Positions 21,558 through 29,481 of a DNA stretch of 64,000 nt are shown piece by piece (within the stretch, counting starts at the first letter, position 1; every line of letters begins with the position of its first letter). The notes under the pieces are model-generated. The model saw nothing but the letters and a program-made list of their open reading frames with translations, was not told where the DNA came from and made no database searches. The translations under genes and the position numbers were made by a program. Source of the DNA: Saccharopolyspora oryzae (GTDB taxonomy: Bacteria; Actinomycetota; Actinomycetes; Mycobacteriales; Pseudonocardiaceae); the NCBI RefSeq assembly GCF_027853915.1, contig NZ_JAQGLA010000025.1, positions 1-64,000 on the forward strand, written 5' to 3'.

Positions 21558-22556
21558 GTGCGCCGTCGTGATTTCCTGACCGTGCTCGCCCTCTCCTCGA
21601 CCGGACTCCTCGCCGCCTGCGGACGATCCGATCCTCAGCAAGCACCGGTTCCCGCACCCGTCAGCCCTCAGCAACTCGCCGCGGTGACGCTGCGCGTCGG
21701 TGACCAGAAGGGCAACTCCCGGTCGCTGCTGCGTTCCGCAGGCCTCGACGACTTCCCCTACGCGGTGCAATGGGCCACCTTCCCATCCGGGCCGCCGTTG
21801 CTGGAGGCGGTTTCGGCGGACGCCGTGGACATCGGCGGCGTCGGCAACACGCCACCTCTGTTCGCCGCTGCCGCCAAGGCCAAGATCCGGGTCGTCGCGG
21901 CGTCCAAGGGCAACGTCGAGAGCGACGCCCTCGTGGTGCTGCCGGGCTCCCCGCTGCAGCAGGTCGAACAGCTGCGCGGCCGCAAGATCGCAGTGGCCAA
22001 GGGAAGTTCCGCGCACGGCCAGATCCTCCTGACGCTGCGCAAAGCCGGACTCACCCCGGACGACGTCGAACTGGTGTACCTGCAGCCCTCCGACGCCATG
22101 GGCGCGTTCAAGAACGGCTCGGTGGACGCGTGGGCCATCTGGGACCCCTACTTCTCCCAGATCCAGCTCGAGTCCAACGTCCGGGTGCTCGCCGACGGTC
22201 GCGGCACCGCCAACGGCCTGAGCTTCCAGGTCGCAGGACCCGCCGCGCTCGCCGACGCCGGCCGGAACACGGCGATCGCCGACTACCTGGTGCGACTGGC
22301 CAAGGCACAGCGATTCGCCGACGCCAACCGCGAGCAGCGCGCGCAAGCGTGGGCCGAGGACACCGGTCTGCCCATCGAGGTCACCCGGCGGGCCACCGAA
22401 ACCGGACCGGACCTGCCGACACCGCTGGACGCCGAGGTGATCCGCTCCGAGCAGGAGCTCGCCGACGCGTTCGTGGCCGCCAAGGAAATCCCGCGACGAT
22501 TCGAGTTCGCCGAGTTCGTCGACACCAGGTTCGCCGAACAACTCGCCGCAGTCTGA
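21558..22556 (+). CDS. ABC-type substrate-binding lipoprotein for sulfonates (SsuA-like)
   Basis: A 332-residue extracytoplasmic binding protein. The N-terminus RRRDFLTVLALSSTGLLAACG has an Arg-rich start, a hydrophobic stretch and a lipobox (LAAC) for lipid attachment. The mature part follows the SsuA/TauA layout: LRVGDQKGNSRSLL, DIGGVGNTPPLFAAAA, KGSSAHGQILLTLRKAGLTP and AIWDPYFSQIQL. The GTG at 21558 has GGAG nine bases upstream. It is followed after 17 bases by an SsuD-like monooxygenase, which supports an organosulfur role. The permease and ATPase genes of the transporter are not next to it. Confidence 0.88.
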   Translation: MRRRDFLTVLALSSTGLLAACGRSDPQQAPVPAPVSPQQLAAVTLRVGDQKGNSRSLLRSAGLDDFPYAVQWATFPSGPPLLEAVSADAVDIGGVGNTPPLFAAAAKAKIRVVAASKGNVESDALVVLPGSPLQQVEQLRGRKIAVAKGSSAHGQILLTLRKAGLTPDDVELVYLQPSDAMGAFKNGSVDAWAIWDPYFSQIQLESNVRVLADGRGTANGLSFQVAGPAALADAGRNTAIADYLVRLAKAQRFADANREQRAQAWAEDTGLPIEVTRRATETGPDLPTPLDAEVIRSEQELADAFVAAKEIPRRFEFAEFVDTRFAEQLAAV

Positions 22557-22573
22557 GCAGACCGGAGCCGAAG

Positions 22574-23671
22574 ATGACCGTCACCACCCACTGGTTCCTG
22601 CCCACCCACGGCGACGGCCGGTCCATCGTGGACCGCCCACACGTGACAGCCTCCGGCGCGGACACGCCCCGCCAGCCGGACATCGACTACCTGGCGCAAG
22701 TCGCGCAGGCCGCCGAGCACCTCGGGTTCACCGGCATGCTCACACCCACCGGCAGCTGGTGCCAGGACGCCTGGATCACCACCGCTGCGCTGCTGGCCCG
22801 CACCCGGCGGATCAAGTTCCTGGTGGCCTTCCGCCCCGGTTCGCTGACCCCGACGCTGGCCGCCCAGCTCGCCGCCACCTACCAGCGGGTGTCCGGCGGC
22901 CGCCTGCTGCTCAACATCGTCACCGGTGGCGAATCCACCGAACAGCAGCGCTACGGCGACTGGCTGGACCACGACCAGCGCTACGAGCGCACGGACGAGT
23001 TCCTGGCCGTGCTGCGCGGGATCTTCGACGGCGAGCCGGTCGACTTCGACGGCGAGCACTACCAGGTCCGGGGCGCGACCGCCTTCGAAGCGCCCGACCC
23101 GCAGCCGCCGCTGTACTTCGGCGGCTCCTCCGACGCCGCGCTACCGGTGGCCGCCCGACGCGCGGACGTGCACCTGACCTGGGGCGAACCGCCGGATGCC
23201 GTGGCGCGGAAGGTGAAGCTGCTGCGCGAGCTGGCCGCCGAGGCGGGGCGCACCCTGCGGTTCGGCATCCGCGCGCACGTCATCACGCGGGACACCAGCG
23301 CGGACGCCTGGGCCACCGCGCAGCGGTTCGTCGACCAGATGGATCCCGCCGACGTCGCCGCCTCGCAGGCGAAGCTCAGCGCCACCGAGTCCACCGGCCA
23401 GCGCAACATGGTCGCCCTGCACGGCGGGGTGCTGCGCAGCAACGCTCGCGAGCTCGAGATCCACCCCGGTCTGTGGGCCGGCGTGGGACTCCTGCGAGGT
23501 GGGGCGGGCACGGCGTTCGTCGGCAGCCACCGCGAGGTCGCCGACCTCATCGAGGAGTACCACTCGGTGGGCATCGAGGAGTTCGTGCTCTCCGGCTACC
23601 CGCACCTCGAGGAGGCGTACTGGTTCGGCGAGGGCGTCCACCCCGAGCTCGCCCGCCGCGGCCTGCGCTAG
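22574..23671 (+). CDS. Alkanesulfonate monooxygenase-like enzyme (SsuD type)
   Basis: A 365-residue FMNH2-dependent monooxygenase of the luciferase-like class. It probably cleaves the C-S bond of sulfonates and releases sulfite. HWFLPTHGDGRSIVD at the start, GFTGMLTPTGSWCQDAW (the SsuD active-site Cys region), NIVTGGESTEQQRYGDWLDH and FGIRAHVITRDTSADAW are the expected blocks, and VGIEEFVLSGYPHLEEAYWF is the characteristic end. GGAG precedes the ATG by nine bases. It forms a pair with the SsuA-like gene and ends overlapping, tail to tail, the stop of the molybdenum hydroxylase gene. The FMN reductase it needs is not adjacent. Confidence 0.9.
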   Translation: MTVTTHWFLPTHGDGRSIVDRPHVTASGADTPRQPDIDYLAQVAQAAEHLGFTGMLTPTGSWCQDAWITTAALLARTRRIKFLVAFRPGSLTPTLAAQLAATYQRVSGGRLLLNIVTGGESTEQQRYGDWLDHDQRYERTDEFLAVLRGIFDGEPVDFDGEHYQVRGATAFEAPDPQPPLYFGGSSDAALPVAARRADVHLTWGEPPDAVARKVKLLRELAAEAGRTLRFGIRAHVITRDTSADAWATAQRFVDQMDPADVAASQAKLSATESTGQRNMVALHGGVLRSNARELEIHPGLWAGVGLLRGGAGTAFVGSHREVADLIEEYHSVGIEEFVLSGYPHLEEAYWFGEGVHPELARRGLR

Positions 23672-25962
23672 GCCAGGGCGATGTCCTGCGGCCGCACCGG
23701 GACCCTGGCCAGCTCCAGACCGGTGGCGGCGCGCAGGGCGTTGACGATCGCCGGGGTCGACGACAGCGTCGGCGGTTCGCCCACGCCGTTCAGACCGTAC
23801 GGCGAATCGGGGTGCGGGAACTCGTACAACGAGATCGGCATGCTCGGCACGTCCAGGATCGTCGGGATCAGGTAGTCGGTGAACGACGGGTTGCGGATGC
23901 GGCCGTTCTCGTCGAGCAGGACCTCTTCCATCACGGCAAGGCCGAGGCCCTGCGCGCTACCGCCCTCGATCTGCCCGGCCACCGACAGCGGGTTCATCGC
24001 CTTGCCGACGTCCTGCGCGGTGGCCAGCTCGACCACCTTCACCAGACCTAGATCCACATCGACGTCGACGACCGCGCGGTGCGCCGCGAAGGCGTAGGCG
24101 ATGTGCGCGTCCCCCTGGCCGGTCTCCGGGTCGATGGTCGACGTCGGCCGGTGGTGGAACTCGAAAACGCGCTCCACCTCACCGGAACTGACGAGGTCGG
24201 CGATCGACATCAGCGCGGTGCCGCTGGAGTCGACGACGTGGTCGTCACGCAGCGCCAGCACCTCGGCCGGTTGGCCGGTGCGCGCTGCCGCGCGCCGCAA
24301 CAGCTCCTGCGCTACCAGTCGGCAGGCCCCCTGCACCGCGCCACCGGACATCCAGGTCAGGCGGGAGGCGGACGCCGAACCCGCGTCCCCGATCGCGGTG
24401 TCCGCCGGCAGCACCACCACTCGGGACACGCCCAGCTCGGTGTTGGCGATCTGGCACTGCACCGTGGTGACGCCCTGGCCGCATTCGGCCGCCGCCGTGT
24501 GCACCGACGCCACCGGCTCACCTCCGGCAGCCGACACCACCACTCGTGCAGTGGAGATGTCGTCGACTCCGCCGGAGTACCCGATCGCCTTCACCCCGAT
24601 CGCGTAGCCGACGCCGCGGCGGATGCCCTCGCCGTGCGAGGTGTTGGACAGCCCGCCAGGCAGCAGTTCCGGATCCGGCGGTGGCATCGGGCGGTCGCGC
24701 AGGTCCGCCAGCAGCTCGGCGACCGGCGCCGGGCCGTCCACCGCCTGGCCGGTGGGCAGCACCGTTCCGGTCGTCATCGCGTTGCGCAGCCGCAGTTCCA
24801 GCGGATCCAGGCCGAGCTCGCGGGCGAGTTTGTCCATGTTGGACTCGCAGCCGTAGGTGGACTGCACCGCGCCGAACCCGCGCATGGCCCCGCACGGCGG
24901 GTTGTTGCTGAACGCGGCGAAACCATCGATCTCCGCGTTGGGCACCTCGTAAGCACCGGCGACGAAGTAGCAGGCGTTGGCGATGACCACCGGCGAGGTC
25001 GAGGTGTACGCACCACCGTCCATCACCAGCTCCGCCTTGACGTGCACCAACTTCCCGTCCCGCGTCGCGCCGTGCTCGAAGCGCATCTTGGCCGGGTGGC
25101 GGTGCACGTGCCCGAAGAACGACTCCTCCCGGTCGTAGACCATCTTCACCGGTTTGCCCAGCCGCAGCGCCAGCATGCACGCGTGGACGTGCACCGAGAG
25201 GTCCTCGCGTCCGCCGAACGCGCCGCCTACCCCGGCCAGCGTCAGGCGCACCTTGTCGACGGGCAGCGCGAGGCAGGGGGCGATCTGCTCCAAGTCCTTG
25301 TGCAGCCACTGCGAGGAGACGTGCAGCTCGACACCACCGTCCTCGGTGGGCAGCGCCAACCCCGATTCCGGCCCCAGGAACGCCTGGTCCTGCATGCCGA
25401 CCTCGTACTCACCGCTGACCACCACATCGGCCCGGGCACGCGCGGCGGCGACGTCGCCGTGGCGGATCTTGACGTGGCGGACCAGGTTCCCCTCCGGGTG
25501 CACCCGCCTGGTGGCCCCGTCCAGAGCCCGCTGCGCGTCCGTCACCGGTTCCAGGAGCTCGTAGTCGACCTGGACGAGCGCGGCGGCGCGCTTCGCGGTC
25601 CGCGGGTCGTCCGCCGCGATCAGCGCCACGGGTTCTCCCTGGTAGCGGACCTCGTCGATGGCCAGCACCGGCTGGTCCGCCACCTTCATCCCGTAGGTCT
25701 TCGCACCGGGCACGTCCTCGTGCGTCAGGACCGCGTGCACCCCGTCCAGCGCCAACGCCTTCCGCACGTCGACGGACCGGATGCGCGCGGCGGCGTGCGG
25801 GCTGCGCAGCGTGGTCCCCCACACCATGCCGGACACCCACAGGTCCGACGAGTAGGCGAACTGGCCCGTGACCTTCAGCGTTCCGTCCGGGCGGGGCGTG
25901 CTGCGCCCCACCGCCCCGGCTCGCTCGGTGCTGATCGTGCGGTGGACGGACTGCTCACGCAT
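23668..25962 (-). CDS. Molybdopterin-binding subunit of a xanthine-dehydrogenase-family hydroxylase
   Basis: The large, molybdenum-carrying subunit (764 residues) that hydroxylates N-heteroaromatic rings with water-derived oxygen. Visible blocks are the N-terminal GQFAYSSDLWVSGMVWG, cofactor contacts GVGGAFGGRED and CGAMRGFGAVQS, AECGQGVTTV, and the C-terminal GVGEPPTLSS with the catalytic glutamate. GGGAGCAGG precedes the ATG. The FAD and iron-sulfur subunits that such enzymes need are not in the window. It is divergent from the GntR regulator, with a perfect palindrome in the gap, so it belongs to the proposed regulon. Xanthine, hypoxanthine, nicotinate-like or other rings are all possible substrates. 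Confidence 0.9.
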   Translation of the reverse strand: MREQSVHRTISTERAGAVGRSTPRPDGTLKVTGQFAYSSDLWVSGMVWGTTLRSPHAAARIRSVDVRKALALDGVHAVLTHEDVPGAKTYGMKVADQPVLAIDEVRYQGEPVALIAADDPRTAKRAAALVQVDYELLEPVTDAQRALDGATRRVHPEGNLVRHVKIRHGDVAAARARADVVVSGEYEVGMQDQAFLGPESGLALPTEDGGVELHVSSQWLHKDLEQIAPCLALPVDKVRLTLAGVGGAFGGREDLSVHVHACMLALRLGKPVKMVYDREESFFGHVHRHPAKMRFEHGATRDGKLVHVKAELVMDGGAYTSTSPVVIANACYFVAGAYEVPNAEIDGFAAFSNNPPCGAMRGFGAVQSTYGCESNMDKLARELGLDPLELRLRNAMTTGTVLPTGQAVDGPAPVAELLADLRDRPMPPPDPELLPGGLSNTSHGEGIRRGVGYAIGVKAIGYSGGVDDISTARVVVSAAGGEPVASVHTAAAECGQGVTTVQCQIANTELGVSRVVVLPADTAIGDAGSASASRLTWMSGGAVQGACRLVAQELLRRAAARTGQPAEVLALRDDHVVDSSGTALMSIADLVSSGEVERVFEFHHRPTSTIDPETGQGDAHIAYAFAAHRAVVDVDVDLGLVKVVELATAQDVGKAMNPLSVAGQIEGGSAQGLGLAVMEEVLLDENGRIRNPSFTDYLIPTILDVPSMPISLYEFPHPDSPYGLNGVGEPPTLSSTPAIVNALRAATGLELARVPVRPQDIALA

Positions 25963-25985
25963 GCCTGCTCCCTACTAGCGGCCGG

Positions 25986-25997
25986 ATTACATGTAAT
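25986..25997. promoter_or_regulatory. GntR operator, copy 1
   Basis: A perfect 12-bp palindrome, ATTACATGTAAT, in the 74-base gap between the molybdenum hydroxylase gene and the GntR gene. A TAATAT that could serve as a -10 element for the GntR gene overlaps it (25994-25999). Two near copies lie at 27851 and 27955. Confidence 0.75.
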
Positions 25998-26036
25998 ATC
26001 GCTGTCGAATCCCCCACCGACGAGTGAGGTCCCGCG

Positions 26037-26747
26037 ATGTCCTCGGCACCCCGCCGCCTGACCCCGCTGACCGGCGAAGGCCTGCTGGCCGACCGCACCT
26101 ACGCCGCGCTCAAAGCCGCCGTCCTGGACGGCACCCTGCCGCCCGGCACCGGGCTGAGCGTGCCCGAACTCGCCCGCCAGCTGGACGTGAGCCGGAGCCC
26201 GGTGCGCGAGGCCGTCCAGCGGCTGATCCACGACGGACTGGCCACCCACGTGCCGCACCGCGGCGCCGAGGTCAGCCGGGTGGACATCGACGACCTGCGC
26301 CAGCTCTACGTGGTGCGCGAACAGCTCGAAGGCCTGGCCGCCCGGCTGGCCACCGAGAACCTCGGCGCCGAAGGGCTGTCCCTGCTCCGCGAGATCCTCG
26401 CCGAGCACGAGCGGGCCCTGGCCGACGACGCCGACAACGCCGCGCACATCGAGCTGGACATGCGGTTCCACCGAGCGGTGCGGGAACTCGCCGACAACCC
26501 GCACCTGCTCGCCACCCTGGAACCGATCGCCGGACGTTCCCACTTCGCACTCCACTCGCTGTGGCGCAGCGACGAGGCGCCGCGACTGGCCCTCGACGAG
26601 CACCGGGCGGTGGTGGACGCGATGGCCAGCGGCGACCCCGAGTTGGCCGAAGTCGCCGCTCGCCGCCACATCTCGCGGCTGCGCATCCGCCTGAGCCAGG
26701 CCACCGCCCGCGCCCCGGAACGTCACCGGCTCGGCCGCGACCGATGA
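26037..26747 (+). CDS. GntR/FadR-type regulator (FCD domain)
   Basis: A 236-residue repressor-type protein. Residues about 17-75 are the winged helix (ALKAAVLDGTLPPGTGLS, then PELARQLDVSRSPVREAVQR). The rest is the all-helical FCD effector domain with the metal/ligand residues RxxLE (VVREQLEGLAAR), DMRFHRAVRE and DEHRAVVDAMASGD. FadR-subfamily members bind small organic acids or nucleobase-related ligands. It is divergent from the hydroxylase gene and abuts, end to end, the amidohydrolase gene. Three similar palindromes in neighbouring control regions suggest it governs the whole 23.7-35 kb block. Confidence 0.92.
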   Translation: MSSAPRRLTPLTGEGLLADRTYAALKAAVLDGTLPPGTGLSVPELARQLDVSRSPVREAVQRLIHDGLATHVPHRGAEVSRVDIDDLRQLYVVREQLEGLAARLATENLGAEGLSLLREILAEHERALADDADNAAHIELDMRFHRAVRELADNPHLLATLEPIAGRSHFALHSLWRSDEAPRLALDEHRAVVDAMASGDPELAEVAARRHISRLRIRLSQATARAPERHRLGRDR

Positions 26748-27737
26748 TCAGCTCGCCGGATCCAGCTCCTCCGCCCAGGAGTCCGGCGTGTAGCCGGCGT
26801 AGGCGTCGGCGTGCGAGTTCGTCGCCGAGGCCTGCGTGAGCTCACCCCGCAGGTACGCCTCCGCCTCCGCCCGGTCCTTCGGCGGCGGGGTCGGCTGCAG
26901 GCCCAGCAGGTGGGCCATGTTGTTGCCCAGGTAGCCCTCCAGGTCGTCCTCGGACAGGCTCAAGCCCTGCGGCGGTTCGTGGCAGAGCACCTCCAGCTCG
27001 CGCGCCCACATTCCCGGTTCGTTGGGCGGCGAGTCGGTGCCGTAGACCATCTTGGTCTTCTTCATCTCCTTGGCGAACTCCACGATCCGCGACTGCAGCA
27101 GCCAGCCGGACTCGCCGATCACGTTGTGCGAGTCCTGGATCATCCAGAACGCCTCGAAGCAGTACACGCCACCGGTCTGGATCCCGAAGTGCCCCAGGAT
27201 GAACGTGACGCCGGGGAACTCGCGGATGATCGGGTAGAACTGGGTGGGGATCGAGTACGGGCCGTCACCGGTGTGGATCAGCACGATCACGCCCAGCTCG
27301 TCGCACACCCGCATCACCGGCCGCAGCCAGTCCAGCGCCCGGTCCGGGCGGTAGGCGTGCATGTTGGCGTGCAGCTTGAGCATCTTGTAGCCGTGTTCCT
27401 TGACGTGGAACTCCAGCTCCTTGGCGCCGTTCTCCGGGCCGAACCGCGGGTTGTAGATGAAGTTGCCGACGAACCGGTCCGGGTAGCGCTGCACCAGGGA
27501 GGTCACGTAGGCCTGGTAGTCCCGGATTCCCTCGCGTCCGCCGCGGTTGCCGTCCCGCCAGGAGGTGTTGCCCGGCGGCGGCATGATGCAGCTGATGTCG
27601 ACCCGGCGCGGCTTGCCGTTGATCCACATCGGACCGTCCATCATCTTGAGGGTGCGCTCGCCGGTGAAGGGCTCACCGGTGTGCCGCCACGCCTCGTCTA
27701 CCAGGTTCGTCGGGTGCACATGCGTGTCGATGATCAA
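26748..27737 (-). CDS. TIM-barrel metal-dependent amidohydrolase/decarboxylase (PF04909 type)
   Basis: A 329-residue Amidohydrolase_2 protein. It begins almost directly with the metal motif IIDTHVHPTN, followed by LKLHANMHAYRPD, GVIVLIHTGDGPYSIP, ILGHFGIQTGG and VYGTDSPPNEP (final Asp ligand). The family includes true hydrolases and non-oxidative decarboxylases such as gamma-resorcylate, ACMS and isoorotate decarboxylases, so either activity is possible. The TTG at 27737 is favoured by GGAG eight bases upstream. It is read toward the GntR gene and has a palindrome resembling the GntR operator in its upstream region. Together with the UbiD-like enzyme it points to handling of a carboxylated ring. 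Confidence 0.85.
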   Translation of the reverse strand: MIIDTHVHPTNLVDEAWRHTGEPFTGERTLKMMDGPMWINGKPRRVDISCIMPPPGNTSWRDGNRGGREGIRDYQAYVTSLVQRYPDRFVGNFIYNPRFGPENGAKELEFHVKEHGYKMLKLHANMHAYRPDRALDWLRPVMRVCDELGVIVLIHTGDGPYSIPTQFYPIIREFPGVTFILGHFGIQTGGVYCFEAFWMIQDSHNVIGESGWLLQSRIVEFAKEMKKTKMVYGTDSPPNEPGMWARELEVLCHEPPQGLSLSEDDLEGYLGNNMAHLLGLQPTPPPKDRAEAEAYLRGELTQASATNSHADAYAGYTPDSWAEELDPAS

Positions 27738-27850
27738 CGGGATCTCTCCTATCGGTAGCACCCCGGCCACGAATCACCGCACCTACGGGTCGCCGCGCTC
27801 GAACCGCGGCGCGATCGAGTGCAACACCGGCCGGAGGCCGCTGTCAACAA

Positions 27851-27862
27851 GTTGCATGTAAT
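27851..27862 (-). promoter_or_regulatory. GntR operator, copy 2 (upstream of minus-strand amidohydrolase)
   Basis: GTTGCATGTAAT agrees with the palindrome ATTACATGTAAT at 10 of 12 positions. On the minus strand a TTGACA (27847-27842) lies directly beside it, so the site would cover the upstream edge of the promoter. Confidence 0.6.
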
Positions 27863-27931
27863 TTTCGACCCCGCTGCACCGCCGGCCTCCGAGCACGGGT
27901 TCAGCGAAACCGGTTCAGGGCTGCTCGCCGG

Positions 27932-27966
27932 TTGACACGACAGGCTCGGCGAGTTTTACATGTTAT
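27932..27966 (+). promoter_or_regulatory. Promoter with GntR operator, copy 3 (upstream of deaminase operon)
   Basis: A consensus -35, TTGACA (27932-27937), is followed after 17 bases by TTTACA (27955-27960). The -10 area is embedded in TTTACATGTTAT (27955-27966), which matches ATTACATGTAAT at 10 of 12 positions. Binding there would block RNA polymerase, so repression is the natural reading. The operon start is about 105 bases downstream. Confidence 0.65.
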
Positions 27967-28070
27967 CCGCATCGCACTCGCCGGTGACCTCCCCGCCGTG
28001 GGCCTCCGTTCGGCGATCCGAATCCCTCCGCACCGATTGGGCTGCCATCGGCCTGGGAAGTGAGGCGTGC

Positions 28071-29465
28071 ATGCCCGCCGTGCACGAGAAGTTCTGCGAC
28101 CTGCTGCTCACCGACGCAACGGTGCTGACCGTCGACGAACACCGCACCATCCACCGCCCAGGATCCGTCGCCGTCACCGGCAACCGGATCACCGCTGTCG
28201 GCCCGCAGGAAGAAATGGCCGACTGGCAGGGGAAAGAAGTCCTGGACTGCACCGGGAAAGCAGTGCTGCCCGGTCTCGTCGACGGTCACAACCACCTCTA
28301 CCAAGCGCTGGCGCGGGGTTTGGGCGAAGGACTGTCCATCGTCCCGTGGCTGTGCGACTTCATGTGGCCGTACTCCATCGCGGTGGAAAGCTCCGACGCG
28401 GTGGCCGCGGCGCGGTTCGCCGCGGCCGAAGCACTGCGGCACGGGACGACGACCGTGGTGGACAACCACTACGCACCAACAGATCTGGACACCACCCTCG
28501 CGGTCGCCGACGTCATCGAACGAACGGGTCTGCGCGGAGCCATCGCGCGCGGAATCGTCGGCCCGCGCACCGAAATCGCCGCGAAACGCGGTCAACCCGA
28601 CGCGCTGTTCCGGTATTCCGCCGCGGATGAACTCGCCATCACCCGCGAAGCGGTGCAGCACCGCCCACCGGGCTCGCGAGTCGAGGTCTGGCCCGCACCG
28701 CTGAACCTGACCTACGTGGACCAGGAACTCGTGCGCCGCAGCATCGAACTCGCGCGGGAACTCGGCACCAGCTGGCACGCGCACTGCTGCGAGGGCCGCA
28801 CGGACCCGAAGAGCTACCTCGACGCGTACCGGGCGCGGCCCGTGCAATGGCTCTCGAAAGCCGGGCTGCTCGACGAACGGGCCACCCTCGCGCACGCGAT
28901 CTGGCTCGACGACGCGGAGGTGGAGCAGATCGCCGCCTCCGGTGCGCGCGTCGTGCACAACCCGACGTCCAACGCCTACCTGGCATCGGGCACGCTCCCG
29001 CTGGCTGAACTGCGCACCCGCGGTGCCGTAGTCGGGCTGGGCACCGACGGACCGAGCTGCGGGCACCGGCAGGACCTGTTCGAGTGCATGAAGCAGTCCG
29101 TCCTCGCCCAGCGGTCGACCACCCTCGATCCCACCGCGATGCGCGCACAAGACGCGCTCGACCTGGCCACCCGCGACGGCGCGCGCTGCGCCGGAGTCGA
29201 CGCCGGGGTGCTGGAACCCGGACGACTCGCAGACCTGATCGTCGTCGACCTCGACCGCCCGCACCTGCAACCGCTGCACGACGTCGTGAGCACGCTGGTC
29301 TACGCCGCACGCGGCTCGGACGTCGTCGTCACCGTCGTCGACGGCGAGATCGTCCAACGCGATGGCCGCTGCCTGCGCCTCGACGAAGCGTCCGCCGCCG
29401 CGGAAGCCCGGGAACGGGCCGAACTCCTGGTGCACCGCGCCGGTATGACCCACCTGCTGCGCTAA
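28071..29465 (+). CDS. Amidohydrolase-family deaminase (8-oxoguanine/SAH deaminase-like)
   Basis: A 464-residue metal-dependent hydrolase of the cytosine deaminase/atrazine chlorohydrolase branch, expected to remove an amino group from a nucleobase-like ring. Metal ligands appear in order: HNH in PGLVDGHNHLYQAL, His in SWHAHCCEGRTDP, His in ATLAHAIWLDD and Asp in VGLGTDGPSCGH. The VVHNPTSNAYLASG block is typical. The ATG at 28071 has GAGG five bases upstream; 37 extra codons to 27960 would read through the operator and are rejected. It is first in a six-gene operon with permeases, UbiX, UbiD and a COG0523 GTPase. The exact substrate is unknown. Confidence 0.88.
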   Translation: MPAVHEKFCDLLLTDATVLTVDEHRTIHRPGSVAVTGNRITAVGPQEEMADWQGKEVLDCTGKAVLPGLVDGHNHLYQALARGLGEGLSIVPWLCDFMWPYSIAVESSDAVAAARFAAAEALRHGTTTVVDNHYAPTDLDTTLAVADVIERTGLRGAIARGIVGPRTEIAAKRGQPDALFRYSAADELAITREAVQHRPPGSRVEVWPAPLNLTYVDQELVRRSIELARELGTSWHAHCCEGRTDPKSYLDAYRARPVQWLSKAGLLDERATLAHAIWLDDAEVEQIAASGARVVHNPTSNAYLASGTLPLAELRTRGAVVGLGTDGPSCGHRQDLFECMKQSVLAQRSTTLDPTAMRAQDALDLATRDGARCAGVDAGVLEPGRLADLIVVDLDRPHLQPLHDVVSTLVYAARGSDVVVTVVDGEIVQRDGRCLRLDEASAAAEARERAELLVHRAGMTHLLR

Positions 29466-29481
29466 GGCCCGAGGAGGAGCC

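Larger units (their letters stand above)
27738..28070. promoter_or_regulatory. Divergent control region between the two amidohydrolase genes
   Basis: A 333-base gap with no gene. It holds two GntR-like palindromes (27851 and 27955), a TTGACA on the minus strand (27847-27842) next to the first, and a TTGACA on the plus strand (27932-27937) leading to the second. No other structure was seen. Confidence 0.6.
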
